Shown here in pieces: positions 24,806 through 32,321 of a stretch of DNA of 64,000 nt. Below the pieces are notes generated by a model, which was not told the DNA's origin, made no database searches, and worked only from the letters and a program-made list of their open reading frames with translations. Every line of letters starts with the position of its first letter. The first letter of the stretch is position 1. Source of the stretch: Arthrobacter sp. OAP107 (GTDB taxonomy: Bacteria > Actinomycetota > Actinomycetes > Actinomycetales > Micrococcaceae); contig NZ_JBEPOK010000002.1 of assembly GCF_040546765.1 (NCBI RefSeq), forward strand, positions 62,001 to 126,000, written 5' to 3'. A program made the position numbers and the translations under genes.

Positions 24806-26131
24806 ATGAGTCGCTCCCCCACTGACCTGCCTCCAGGTGCTTTATCCGTTCTGGAATATCGCAGCCGGCACGTATGCGTCACGTATCCGGATCATCTGAT
24901 GCCACTCGGCACGATTCCCCCTACGGCTCGCATTGGCATCGAAACCACCACTACCGGCGTACTGCTCCATGTGGACCGCGGCTTGACGTACACAGGAGAC
25001 GATCCCGAAATCGCGCAGTGGCTCGACGAGGGCACTCGTCGCTTCCAGAATCTAAGCGCGCTCATTGAGTGGATTGCGGGGGTAATCCCCGGCGAAGACA
25101 ATCTGCCACTGGAACCTGTTCCCCCCGTCAATCAGCGGCCGCCCATGTTGGCTGTAAACACGGTAACGAATCTCGCTGATGTTTCGGTACAGGCCCCAGC
25201 GTTGAACGCAGTGACAGAAACCGCCCTAAAATCTTTGCTGCTAGCCTCTGTGGTGGGGCAGCACGCCGCACTGACGATCCTGGCAACACGCATCGCCCTT
25301 CACGCCACCAAAGAATTCCCTAGGAAACCGTATTCAGCCATGCTGATCGGCCCCACGGGTGTAGGCAAGACCTCAGCGGCAGAAGCAATCGCCGAAGCCC
25401 TTGACACCATAGGCTCTGACACTTGGTCCTATATCCGGTTGGACATGGGCGAGTTCACAGAAAAGCACTCCGTTTCACGCTTGGTGGGCGCCCCTCCCGG
25501 TTACATCGGATACGGCGACAGGTCCCTGGCGAGTGAATTGGCTCGAAACGGGAAGGCCGTGGTTCTTTTCGACGAGATCGAAAAGGCCCACCCAGCAGTG
25601 CTCGTCACGATCATGAACTTACTAGATAAAGGACGCTTAGACTCCGAACGCTACGGAGGGACCAACGCAAGCACAGCCGTACTGCTGTTCACTTCGAACC
25701 TGGGTGCCGCTGAGCTTGACGACCGGACACACAATGACCAAACGGGCAGGACCCATCTGCTTCGACACGGAGTAGCCCCAGAACTCGTCGGCCGCTTCGG
25801 TGACGTCGTCGCGTTCACCGAACTCAATTCGGATGCTCTAGCGGAGATAGCTGCCCGTTCCGTAGTGACCGTGGCGGCAGACTACGGTGTCCACCTGGAA
25901 TGGATCGACCCTGCCTATCTGAGCAACCTCCTGCAGCGGCTGGACGGAAACCAGTTGGGGGTCCGGACCCTCGAATATCTCGCGGAAGCCGACTTGGGAA
26001 CAGAATTTGCTGCGCTGCCGTCTAAGAGCGCGCGCATCGCTTTCGATGGGCAGGCGCATGTGAGTCCCGGGCGAAACGGAGACGAAACGGACGTCGGCGA
26101 CACCCCCGAAACAGGTGAGTCGCCATGCTGA
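24806..26131 (+). CDS. ClpA/ClpB-type AAA+ ATPase with a single D2-like module
   Basis: 441 residues from ATG 24806 (GAGGTG upstream). The first 140 residues are unlike Clp N-domains. One AAA+ module follows: Walker A GPTGVGKT near 182, pore loop GAPPGYIGYG, Walker B VVLFDEIEKAHP, sensor 1 LLFTSNLG, arginine finger in APELVGRFGDVV and sensor 2 region GVRTLEYL. No (I/L)G(F/L) loop for ClpP docking is seen where ClpA has one, so it may remodel proteins without degrading them through ClpP. First gene of a tightly spaced operon; its stop overlaps the next start by 7 bases. Confidence 0.88.
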   Translation: MSRSPTDLPPGALSVLEYRSRHVCVTYPDHLMPLGTIPPTARIGIETTTTGVLLHVDRGLTYTGDDPEIAQWLDEGTRRFQNLSALIEWIAGVIPGEDNLPLEPVPPVNQRPPMLAVNTVTNLADVSVQAPALNAVTETALKSLLLASVVGQHAALTILATRIALHATKEFPRKPYSAMLIGPTGVGKTSAAEAIAEALDTIGSDTWSYIRLDMGEFTEKHSVSRLVGAPPGYIGYGDRSLASELARNGKAVVLFDEIEKAHPAVLVTIMNLLDKGRLDSERYGGTNASTAVLLFTSNLGAAELDDRTHNDQTGRTHLLRHGVAPELVGRFGDVVAFTELNSDALAEIAARSVVTVAADYGVHLEWIDPAYLSNLLQRLDGNQLGVRTLEYLAEADLGTEFAALPSKSARIAFDGQAHVSPGRNGDETDVGDTPETGESPC

Positions 26132-26589
26132 CTGGACTCCTGCTCCTTGTCGGCTTCATTCTCGCAATAGTCCTCTACTTCGCCGTTCCAAGGCGCGGCA
26201 TAACCACCGGCCGCACGAGCTTTCTTCCTGGAACAAATTTCGCGTTCCAAAGCACCAGCAGGCTTCCGGTTCTATCCCTGTTGCACCGGACCACTGTCCT
26301 GTGGCGCGGGCACAGGTTCGAGTTCGCGCTGGTTCGCTTTGCTGATCGAGTGTGCCGCGCGTACATTCTCGAGCAGCCCGGATATTTGAGACAAGCAACT
26401 GGGCTCGGAGCAACTCACAGACTTACCGACACCCTGGGCCGCGAATACGTGTGCTGGACACCAGAGCCGCGGGATGCGGACCAAATGGCGGCCGCAGTGG
26501 CCCTCTGGGTCGTTGGTACCTGCAGGTACCGCGAGTCCGGTCATTTTCCGGACCCACTCCAGGCCGCCCATGAACTGCGCCGCTCGTGA
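26125..26589 (+). CDS. Membrane-anchored protein with an E2-like Cys domain (inferred)
   Basis: 154 residues. One N-terminal membrane helix (LTGLLLLVGFILAIVLYFAV), then a soluble domain homologous to the protein at 27012. Shared pattern: RxYIxxQPxY, HRLxDxxGR, Y(V/I)CWxPxPR, DQ, then a helix with a conserved W and Y ending GxFPxP. A single conserved Cys after a His-containing loop, followed by a helix, resembles the layout of prokaryotic ubiquitin-conjugating E2 folds. Together with the E1-JAB gene this suggests a membrane-tethered conjugating enzyme. The E2 call is inference; the homology between the two proteins is visible directly. Confidence 0.7.
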   Translation: MLTGLLLLVGFILAIVLYFAVPRRGITTGRTSFLPGTNFAFQSTSRLPVLSLLHRTTVLWRGHRFEFALVRFADRVCRAYILEQPGYLRQATGLGATHRLTDTLGREYVCWTPEPRDADQMAAAVALWVVGTCRYRESGHFPDPLQAAHELRRS

Positions 26590-26651
26590 GTACACGGCTA
26601 ATGGAGTCGTGCTCGGGTGGTTGCCTAGAGCGCTTCAGGGAGGTGGTAATT

Positions 26652-26906
26652 ATGCGCAACGCCAAGGTACGAGGAGGGGACGAAATCCCCGCCGGAGGCT
26701 TCCACGGAGGGGACGAAATCCCCGCCGGAGGCTTCCACGGAGGGGACGAAATCCCCGCCGGAGGCTTCCACGGAGGGGACGAAATCCCCGCCGGAGGCTT
26801 CCACGGAGGGGACGAAATCCCCGCCGGAGGCTTCCACGGAGGGGACGAAATCCCCGCCGGAGGCTTCCACGGAGGGGACGAAATCCCCGCCGGAGGCTTC
26901 CACTAG
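26652..26906 (+). CDS. Tandem-repeat peptide, seven copies of GGDEIPAGGFH
   Basis: 84 residues from ATG 26652 behind a strong GGGAGGTGG site: a seven-residue leader MRNAKVR, then seven perfect copies of GGDEIPAGGFH, then stop. The DNA units (33 bp) are also identical. Each unit holds two Gly-Gly pairs and the chain ends GGFH, like a ubiquitin-type precursor whose GG must be uncovered by a protease. The gene lies between two E2-like genes and just before the JAMM-E1 fusion, so the peptide is the natural candidate substrate. A multi-core ribosomal peptide precursor is the alternative. No known family matched. Confidence 0.8.
   Translation: MRNAKVRGGDEIPAGGFHGGDEIPAGGFHGGDEIPAGGFHGGDEIPAGGFHGGDEIPAGGFHGGDEIPAGGFHGGDEIPAGGFH
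26671..26904 (+). repeat. 33-bp perfect tandem repeat, seven copies
   Basis: Seven identical 33-bp units encoding GGDEIPAGGFH, in frame. There are no unique spacers, so this is not CRISPR. All six frames stay open because the unit is a multiple of three. Perfect DNA identity means recent amplification or gene conversion; copy number should vary. Confidence 0.93.
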
Positions 26907-27011
26907 CTGCAGGTGCAGCCGGAAGGGCATCCGCAATGTGGCCCGGGCAGGGCACCCTGTCCGGGCCATACGCGGCTACGATCGCGGGTCGATTCCAGGA
27001 GGACCGAAGTA

Positions 27012-27506
27012 ATGACTTTTGAGATCAAAAATACGTACTACACCACGCTGGATCGTCGAGCTACCTTCTGTTTTGACTTCGTTCAGGTCGCTGGCGGGGA
27101 ATGGCGCATCTATATCCGGCAACAACCTGACTACAACGGAAGAGCCGACGGCGCTCATCAATCACATCGCTTATCCGATGCTCGAGGGCGTTACATCTGT
27201 TGGGCACCTGCTCCCCGGTCGCTGGACCAAGCGAAGGGCGTTGCGCGCGCCTGGGCGGATGCAACCTACGAATACATCCGCACCGGGGTGTTTCCTCCAC
27301 CAGGGCCGGAACGCGAAGTGCCCGACGTGTCATCGTCGGCAAACTGGGAATTCCGGGGACACGTCGGCGAAATTGCTGCCCAACAACCTCGACTCCCGGC
27401 ACGGAACACGCCGCCTCGGCAATCATCACCCGCGCAGCCTACGGGGCACAACTCTCGGCCGGGCGGACTGCGTGGCTTTCTATCAAATTGGAGGCACAAC
27501 CGATGA
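27012..27506 (+). CDS. Soluble E2-like Cys-domain protein (inferred)
   Basis: 164 residues from ATG 27012 with AGGAGG upstream. The domain spans about residues 1-102: WRIYIRQQPDY, HQSHRLSDARGRYICWAPAP, then SLDQAKGVARAWADATYEYI and TGVFPPP. It aligns along its length with the membrane-anchored protein at 26125, keeping the HRLxDxxGRxYxCW core. The remaining 60 residues are Pro/Ser/Arg-rich and probably disordered. Its stop overlaps the start of the JAMM-E1 gene (ATGA), implying equal production. Probably the cytosolic conjugating or carrier enzyme of the system; the fold is inferred from pattern only. Confidence 0.7.
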   Translation: MTFEIKNTYYTTLDRRATFCFDFVQVAGGEWRIYIRQQPDYNGRADGAHQSHRLSDARGRYICWAPAPRSLDQAKGVARAWADATYEYIRTGVFPPPGPEREVPDVSSSANWEFRGHVGEIAAQQPRLPARNTPPRQSSPAQPTGHNSRPGGLRGFLSNWRHNR

Positions 27507-29167
27507 AGAAATTTCCACTGAGGGACCGGCTTCTGAAGGACCGGCTTCGCCGGCCTGGCTCGCAAGGGCCAGAACCAGGTAACACCCCGGCTGCCTCCCA
27601 CGGCACCGACCGCATCGCCCAGATCACGCCGACAGTCCTCAACGCCTCCGCGCCGGTCGTCTTCACGGCTGAAGTCCTAATGAAAATCGAGAAAACGGTT
27701 GGAAGTTTGCCCGCTGAGACTGGCGGCCCACTTGGCGGCACCCGCGGCTCCGGAGGTGTTGAACATTTCCATCTCGATGAAACTTCCGCCCGCACGGCCG
27801 TGACCTATTACCCCGACTACAAAGCAATTAACACCCTGATGCGTATGGAGTGGAACCCGGCCGGTATCAACCTGTTGGGGTTCATCCACAGCCATCCTAG
27901 GGGTGCAGTCCGCCCGTCCCGTCCCGATCTGGACTACGCAACCCGTATCCTGGCTGGCATACCCGAACTGGATCGGCTCCTGCTTCCCATCGCCCAAACA
28001 AAACCGGACACCGGGGAATTTTCACTTCGAGGCTACGCTGCCGTCCGCGACGGTTCAGGGGTGAAACTTGACGACATAGATGTCATCGTTCTGCCCGGGC
28101 ATTCGCCTTCACGGGATCTGCCGGCGGAGTTCGACCGCGTCCGAGACGCCTACGACATGAACGTTATGACAAGGGCAAGGGTCGTTGCCATTGGCTGTGG
28201 TGGAAGCGCTTCATTCCTCGAAGACATGGCCAGAGCCGGCTTGGCGGAGTTTGTGCTTGTGGACCCGGACGTCGTCGAAGCCGCGAATGTGGCCACACAA
28301 CAGGCTTATCGTTCTGATATAGGCTCCCCAAAGGTCGATGTCATCGCTAGGCGACTCGTAGATATCAATCCCCACGCCCGTGTTTGGACCGTTCAGGCAA
28401 AACTCGAAGCGCTCTCCGACAGCGCCGTTAGGCGTCTTACTGTGGGATGGCTGCCGGGCTCTGCTCACGTCTCGCCTTCAGCGACTATTTTGGGTGCATT
28501 TACAGATAATTTCGAGGCGCAGGCACGCGTGCACCGGCTCGGCCTGCATCTGGGTATTCCGGTCATCGGAGGGACGGTCTACTTCGAAGGCCGCGGCATT
28601 GAGCTCACCTTCGCAGCCCCGGGGGTAACGCGCGCATGCATCCGCTGCGTCCAAAGGTCTCGATACGTTGCGTACCTGGAGAACGGCTACCGCAATACTG
28701 TCGGATCGGCTGGCGCTCCGATAATGGCAACCGCACGCCTGAACGGACTCAAGCTACCCATCGCCTTCGGACTCCTTCATCATGTTTCTCGAACCGCTAA
28801 CCCAGAGCATCCAGCCACGAAAAGGTACGCCAGGCTGCTAGGCAGCGTAGCGCATAGCAACCTTGTGCTTGCCAGCCTCGATCCTGACATCCACGAAACC
28901 CTAGGCCTAAACGCATTTTCCGCCCAGGGCGTGGACGACGGATCACGGGTTGGGCTCGAGGTCGACCGTACCCTGTGGCGCCCGCAAGAACCCGACAACC
29001 CCACTAATGGATATCCGGAGTGCCCGGATTGCGGTGGCACCGGAGATCTTTCAACCAGCATCGGTCAATTTATCTCAACGGTCCCAACTCCCCGCATCTT
29101 TGGGGACCACCGCCGGGCAGCGCCCAGGACGCCTGTGTCCGCCACACATGGCGGAGAACCGGTGTGA
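27503..29167 (+). CDS. JAMM (JAB/MPN) protease fused to an E1/ThiF-like adenylating domain
   Basis: 554 residues from ATG 27503 (GGAGGCAC upstream). A complete JAMM motif: Glu72 in AETGGPLGG, then HSHP with His129 and His131, Ser139 and Asp142 (HxH-x7-S-x2-D). The E1 domain starts near 225: RARVVAIGCGGSASFLEDM (nucleotide loop), LVDPDVVEAANVATQQAYRS and SDIGSPKVD. The usual NxxRQ reads NVATQ, so the Arg is missing, a variant seen in some ThiF groups. CIRC near 380 and CPDC near 515 probably form a zinc site. It should both adenylate a C-terminal Gly and cleave a Gly-based peptide bond. Neighbours are E2-like proteins and the repeat peptide. Confidence 0.92.
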   Translation: MKKFPLRDRLLKDRLRRPGSQGPEPGNTPAASHGTDRIAQITPTVLNASAPVVFTAEVLMKIEKTVGSLPAETGGPLGGTRGSGGVEHFHLDETSARTAVTYYPDYKAINTLMRMEWNPAGINLLGFIHSHPRGAVRPSRPDLDYATRILAGIPELDRLLLPIAQTKPDTGEFSLRGYAAVRDGSGVKLDDIDVIVLPGHSPSRDLPAEFDRVRDAYDMNVMTRARVVAIGCGGSASFLEDMARAGLAEFVLVDPDVVEAANVATQQAYRSDIGSPKVDVIARRLVDINPHARVWTVQAKLEALSDSAVRRLTVGWLPGSAHVSPSATILGAFTDNFEAQARVHRLGLHLGIPVIGGTVYFEGRGIELTFAAPGVTRACIRCVQRSRYVAYLENGYRNTVGSAGAPIMATARLNGLKLPIAFGLLHHVSRTANPEHPATKRYARLLGSVAHSNLVLASLDPDIHETLGLNAFSAQGVDDGSRVGLEVDRTLWRPQEPDNPTNGYPECPDCGGTGDLSTSIGQFISTVPTPRIFGDHRRAAPRTPVSATHGGEPV

Positions 29168-29248
29168 TGCGGCAGCCACACCACCGCTCGCTCTGCTGAG
29201 TGCAACTATCCATCGGACTGACACACACTTTAAAAGGAGCAATCGAAA

Positions 29249-29389
29249 ATGGCCGTCACTGCCGCCGCCAGCCGGACCTCGACGTACACCGAACCACACA
29301 AATGCCGGGCCTGTAACAAAGCATTTTGGTCCAAAGCGTCCTGGAACAGCGTCACAGTTACCTGCCCCCATTGCCACGCAAGTAATTGA
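29249..29389 (+). CDS. Small zinc-ribbon protein (46 aa)
   Basis: ATG 29249 with AAAAGGAG upstream. The product ends with a classic zinc ribbon: HKCRACNKAFWSKASW and TVTCPHCHASN, giving two CxxC pairs spaced 20 residues apart. The first 17 residues are flexible. It lies 81 bases after the JAMM-E1 gene and 50 bases before the coiled-coil gene, in the same direction, so it is probably part of the operon. Too short to have an obvious family; a small adaptor or nucleic-acid-binding role is possible. Confidence 0.72.
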   Translation: MAVTAAASRTSTYTEPHKCRACNKAFWSKASWNSVTVTCPHCHASN

Positions 29390-29439
29390 CCTTCCCTCCC
29401 GACCATTCCCGCATAATCACGAGTAGACAGGCAGCCATC

Positions 29440-29649
29440 ATGTCCGACAACACCGCATCAGCGAAGAAGAAAATCGAAGGGCACAGAGCCCATATCAGAA
29501 CCCACATCGAGAAATACAAGCGATACCGCGAAGATTATGAAAAACAAAACATGGTCAAGCAGATACAAAACGCCCAGAACCAGATCAGCGATCTCCGGCG
29601 CAAACACCCTTCCATCTCCGGATCGGATGAAGACACCTGGCGACCTTAA
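29440..29649 (+). CDS. Small charged coiled-coil protein (69 aa)
   Basis: ATG 29440 (MSDNTASAKKKIEGHRAHIR). Nearly the whole length is a charged amphipathic helix (HIEKYKRYREDYEKQNMVKQ and NAQNQISDLRRKH), probably a coiled coil, with a short polar tail. Weak ribosome site (GACAGG). It is the last gene before a strong terminator, so it belongs to the AAA+/E1-JAB operon. Small helical proteins of this kind can be adaptors or tags, but nothing in the sequence shows which. Confidence 0.65.
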   Translation: MSDNTASAKKKIEGHRAHIRTHIEKYKRYREDYEKQNMVKQIQNAQNQISDLRRKHPSISGSDEDTWRP

Positions 29650-29670
29650 GCTAGGTGCCCAAAACTGATG

Positions 29671-29716
29671 TGTCTGAGGTGGTGGCAACTAACAGAGGGT
29701 GCCACCACCTCGGACA
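29671..29716 (+). terminator. Terminator of the AAA+/E1-JAB operon
   Basis: TGTCTGAGGTGGTGGCA and TGCCACCACCTCGGACA form a 17-bp stem with one G-U pair around a 12-base loop, 21 bases after the coiled-coil gene. The long stable stem marks the operon's end. Confidence 0.8.
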
Positions 29717-29927
29717 CCTCGTCCGAGGGAGCGTCCCTGCATCTGCCGACGCCCCGATAAAGGGCAGCCAGCTCAACTTTGCGATTAGCCTTCCTTCAAC
29801 GGTTCCCTTCAGCTTGTTCGCCCTTTCCGTGACGCCCGCTCCACGCCCACGGCTCGGGGCGGAAACCAATCCGCCAGACCCGCGTGTCGGCAGTAGCTGT
29901 GGCCAGTTGTTGCTTGGAACCCACCCG

Positions 29928-30320
29928 TCAGCCTGCCGCCGCGAACGCCCTGGCGGCAGCGAGGACAGCCTGTGCCGCGGCCTCGAGCTTGCCTTCGCGC
30001 AGCAGGCGGGCCGGCGGGACATCGTCCAGCTGGGGGTTCATGCCCTGGAACCAGGCCTGGACAACAGACCGGGAGTCCTGCTCGGCCAGCAACGCGGCCA
30101 CGTGGTAGGCGTGGCGCAGCCGGGTCATGACCTCGGCCGACGGTTTCCGTTCGCCGTCCGCCCACTGGGGCACGGCCCGGGTTTCCTTGACCGAGCCGAT
30201 GTAGGCAACGAGCTTCGCGCCGAGGATGTCCCGCAGCTCCCGGACCAGCTCCGGCTCGGGCAGCCGTATCGAATCCTGGTGCGCCTTCAGGCCACCCCGG
30301 GCTCCTGCAACTGCTGTCAT
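29928..30320 (-). CDS. Xre/MbcA/ParS-like antitoxin-type protein, orphan
   Basis: 130 residues from ATG 30320. The N-terminal helix-turn-helix region is near VRELRDILGAKLVAYIGSVK and ETRAVPQWADGERKPSAEVM, followed by LRHAYHVAALLAEQ and the family's C-terminal block SVVQAWFQGMNPQLDDVPPARLLREG. This is the pattern of Xre-type antitoxins that pair with RES-domain NAD+-degrading toxins. No RES gene follows on this strand before 29700, so it is an orphan or acts elsewhere. A TTGAAA/TTTCAA inverted repeat at 30336-30355 is a plausible operator. Confidence 0.65.
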   Translation of the reverse strand: MTAVAGARGGLKAHQDSIRLPEPELVRELRDILGAKLVAYIGSVKETRAVPQWADGERKPSAEVMTRLRHAYHVAALLAEQDSRSVVQAWFQGMNPQLDDVPPARLLREGKLEAAAQAVLAAARAFAAAG

Positions 30321-30695
30321 AACTTCATGCTGCCATTGAAAACAGTTTGTTTCAACGGCTCAATCACACCCCGAATCACAAGGTACCGAACGCCGATAAG
30401 CGGCCTTATTTGAAGTAGAACTCTGCGTATCTCATCAGATGAATCAATCCGCCCCTAGCATGGACGTGCCCCACGGCTCGCGGCCCTTCTCAGCCCACGG
30501 GTTGCGCCTCGCCGCCTTGCGCTGATGGAACGTGTCGACCTCGGGCTATCGGGGCGACCAACTCTATAAAAAGTTATGTAGGGATATGTAGGGTTCTTTA
30601 TACAAGCCCATATTCTTCTATAGAGGGCCGGTATGAGACTGCCCGCCTATCGGTCCGTCGCGTGTAACCCATGGTGATGCTCGAAAGCAAGCTGA
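30321..30695. other. Intergenic with an unusually AT-rich block
   Basis: 375 bases. 30336-30355 is the operator-like TTGAAA/TTTCAA repeat upstream of the orphan antitoxin. 30560-30640 is sharply AT-rich, bounded by CTCTATA and TATAGAG and with ATGTAGGG repeated directly at 30577-30593. No gene seen. Candidate replication, insertion or promoter site. Confidence 0.45.
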
Positions 30696-32321
30696 TCAGT
30701 TCACTAGGACCTTACTGACGTAGTCCTTGGCAGATTGGGAAGTTTTGTGCACATCTGTCATCAGGGCATGAGTGACCCATTCGGAACCTTTCCTGTCGAA
30801 CGTGCGGTCGAATCCTTCCATCTCACCGACAGGGATGATGTGGATGCCGATGGCGTGAAGATTATTGATTAGGCGGTCGCAAGCTACTGTAGGCGGCCCG
30901 GCAGGAACGGCTGTCAGTCCGATTTTCTTGGAGAGATCGACCTTCTTCTCATTGCGCATTGGGTTGAAGAATGAGCGGTAGTCGTCATCAAGTTCAGCCC
31001 AATTGTGGCTCATAGATTCGACGATGGCCTTAATGTCTTTTTTCTCACGTAAGACGTCAAAGTCCAGCAAAGCGTGGGTTTGAACGCCCAACCCACCCAG
31101 AGCTCCGGCGAGGGCCGGCACGCCGTTCTTCCCTCCAGCCGGAACGAAAAGGACGTCGTCCGCTTCCTTCCTCTGGCCCGTATCCTCTGCCAGCTGGTCG
31201 AGAACGGCGCCGAAAAATCGGCAATCTGCGTCTGCTTCGCAGACCACAACCCGGCTGTGAAAGAGCCCCTGGAGGATGTTCGAGTAGCGAAGCACAGGAT
31301 TATCCCATGTGGCTTTGATGTCGCCTGGAGATAGCTCATAAAGCTCGCTGGCGTCTTCGTCTCCCCGCACGACCCGGATGATATGGACGGGTGACTCTGC
31401 ATCCCCATTCAGCAGGCCTAATATGAAGTCGCGATCGTGAGTGGCGACGATGACTTGCAGGCCCCGCTCTTTGGCCTGCTCGCTGAGCCAGCGGCCCAGG
31501 GCCCGGGCCTGCCCCGGGTGCAGGAATGCCTCCGGCTCGTCCACCAGCAGTATCTGTGAGCCGCCCATCACCACGGCCAGGGCCAGGCCAATGAAACTCT
31601 TGACGCCATCGCCTTGCTCCGCCAAAGTTGGCAGGGCCATGACCGCATCGGCGTATTCCTTGGTCGGGCGGTTGAGCGGCGGAATTTCAACGTCAACATC
31701 CCCCACCCGAAGAGTTACCTCGAAGTTGATGCGATCCAATGTCAGATGCATGCCGAAAACCTTGTGAGCCAGTTGTGAGAGCTCCTCTTCGAGCTCGCTG
31801 TTTACGTACAACTGATGAAGCGCGGAAGGCCTGAGACTCAGGCCGGGATGCGACAGACCGGTACTTCCGACCTTGGTCAAGCTACCGGCGGTCAGGTGGC
31901 GTACGAAGAATGCGTCGACCTGTCCCAGTGAATTGTCCAGCTGGAAATTCATCAGGTTGTCGGCGTCGACTACCGTGTGACCAGGCTCCGCTATATCTTC
32001 AGCAAATGGCGAGTACTGGACTGGGTAGCCGATCTCGGGCGGATGCTGCACTGCGTTCCTGCTCAGCCACTCGACAACGTCGTCGCGGGTGGGCTTGTTC
32101 CGCTCGAGCTTGATCTCCCTCAAGACGACGGTGTGAGCATCCTCCTGCCGAAGCAAGGCCAAGAGGTCTCTCAACATCTGCGACTTGCCGGCGTTGTTAC
32201 TGCCGACGATGCACGTCACACCAACCTGGGAAATTGTTATTTGCTCATCGGACTTCGAGGTCAGGCTGCCAATCCGGGTGTATACGCTCACGTCGGCAAG
32301 CCTATTAGATGGCTCCGACAA
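30696..32321 (-). CDS. OLD-family ATP-dependent nuclease (AAA plus TOPRIM)
   Basis: 541 residues. ABC-type ATPase half: Walker A GSNNAGKS near residue 41, a QGDGVKSFIGLALAV signature region and Walker B ILLVDEPEAFLHPGQ with the switch His in VIVATHDRDF. C-terminal TOPRIM half: VVVCEADADCRFF (Glu and Asp ligands), LLDFDVL and PVGEMEGF. This is the OLD (overcoming lysogenization defect) architecture of phage-defence and DNA-repair nucleases. No UvrD-like GajB partner is adjacent, so it looks like a class 1, single-gene OLD. The start is uncertain: TTG 32321 has a weak site, and a GTG about 10 codons later is possible. Confidence 0.85.
   Translation of the reverse strand: MSEPSNRLADVSVYTRIGSLTSKSDEQITISQVGVTCIVGSNNAGKSQMLRDLLALLRQEDAHTVVLREIKLERNKPTRDDVVEWLSRNAVQHPPEIGYPVQYSPFAEDIAEPGHTVVDADNLMNFQLDNSLGQVDAFFVRHLTAGSLTKVGSTGLSHPGLSLRPSALHQLYVNSELEEELSQLAHKVFGMHLTLDRINFEVTLRVGDVDVEIPPLNRPTKEYADAVMALPTLAEQGDGVKSFIGLALAVVMGGSQILLVDEPEAFLHPGQARALGRWLSEQAKERGLQVIVATHDRDFILGLLNGDAESPVHIIRVVRGDEDASELYELSPGDIKATWDNPVLRYSNILQGLFHSRVVVCEADADCRFFGAVLDQLAEDTGQRKEADDVLFVPAGGKNGVPALAGALGGLGVQTHALLDFDVLREKKDIKAIVESMSHNWAELDDDYRSFFNPMRNEKKVDLSKKIGLTAVPAGPPTVACDRLINNLHAIGIHIIPVGEMEGFDRTFDRKGSEWVTHALMTDVHKTSQSAKDYVSKVLVN

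Noticed and set aside
26671..26904. CRISPR array
   Set aside because: The units are contiguous and identical, with no unique spacers and no cas genes.
26474..27022. Long alternative frames through the 33-bp repeats (Arg/Pro-rich on plus, Gly/Ser/Arg-rich on minus)
   Set aside because: They are open only because the repeat unit is a multiple of three. Only the GGDEIPAGGFH frame has a strong ribosome site next to its start and a matching stop.
27200..27502. N-terminal extension of the JAMM-E1 protein
   Set aside because: It lies over the E2-like gene in another frame. ATG 27503 has its own ribosome site and an ATGA overlap.
29655..30413. 252-residue plus-strand ORF opposite the orphan antitoxin
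   Set aside because: No start site, and composition is that of the complement of a real gene.
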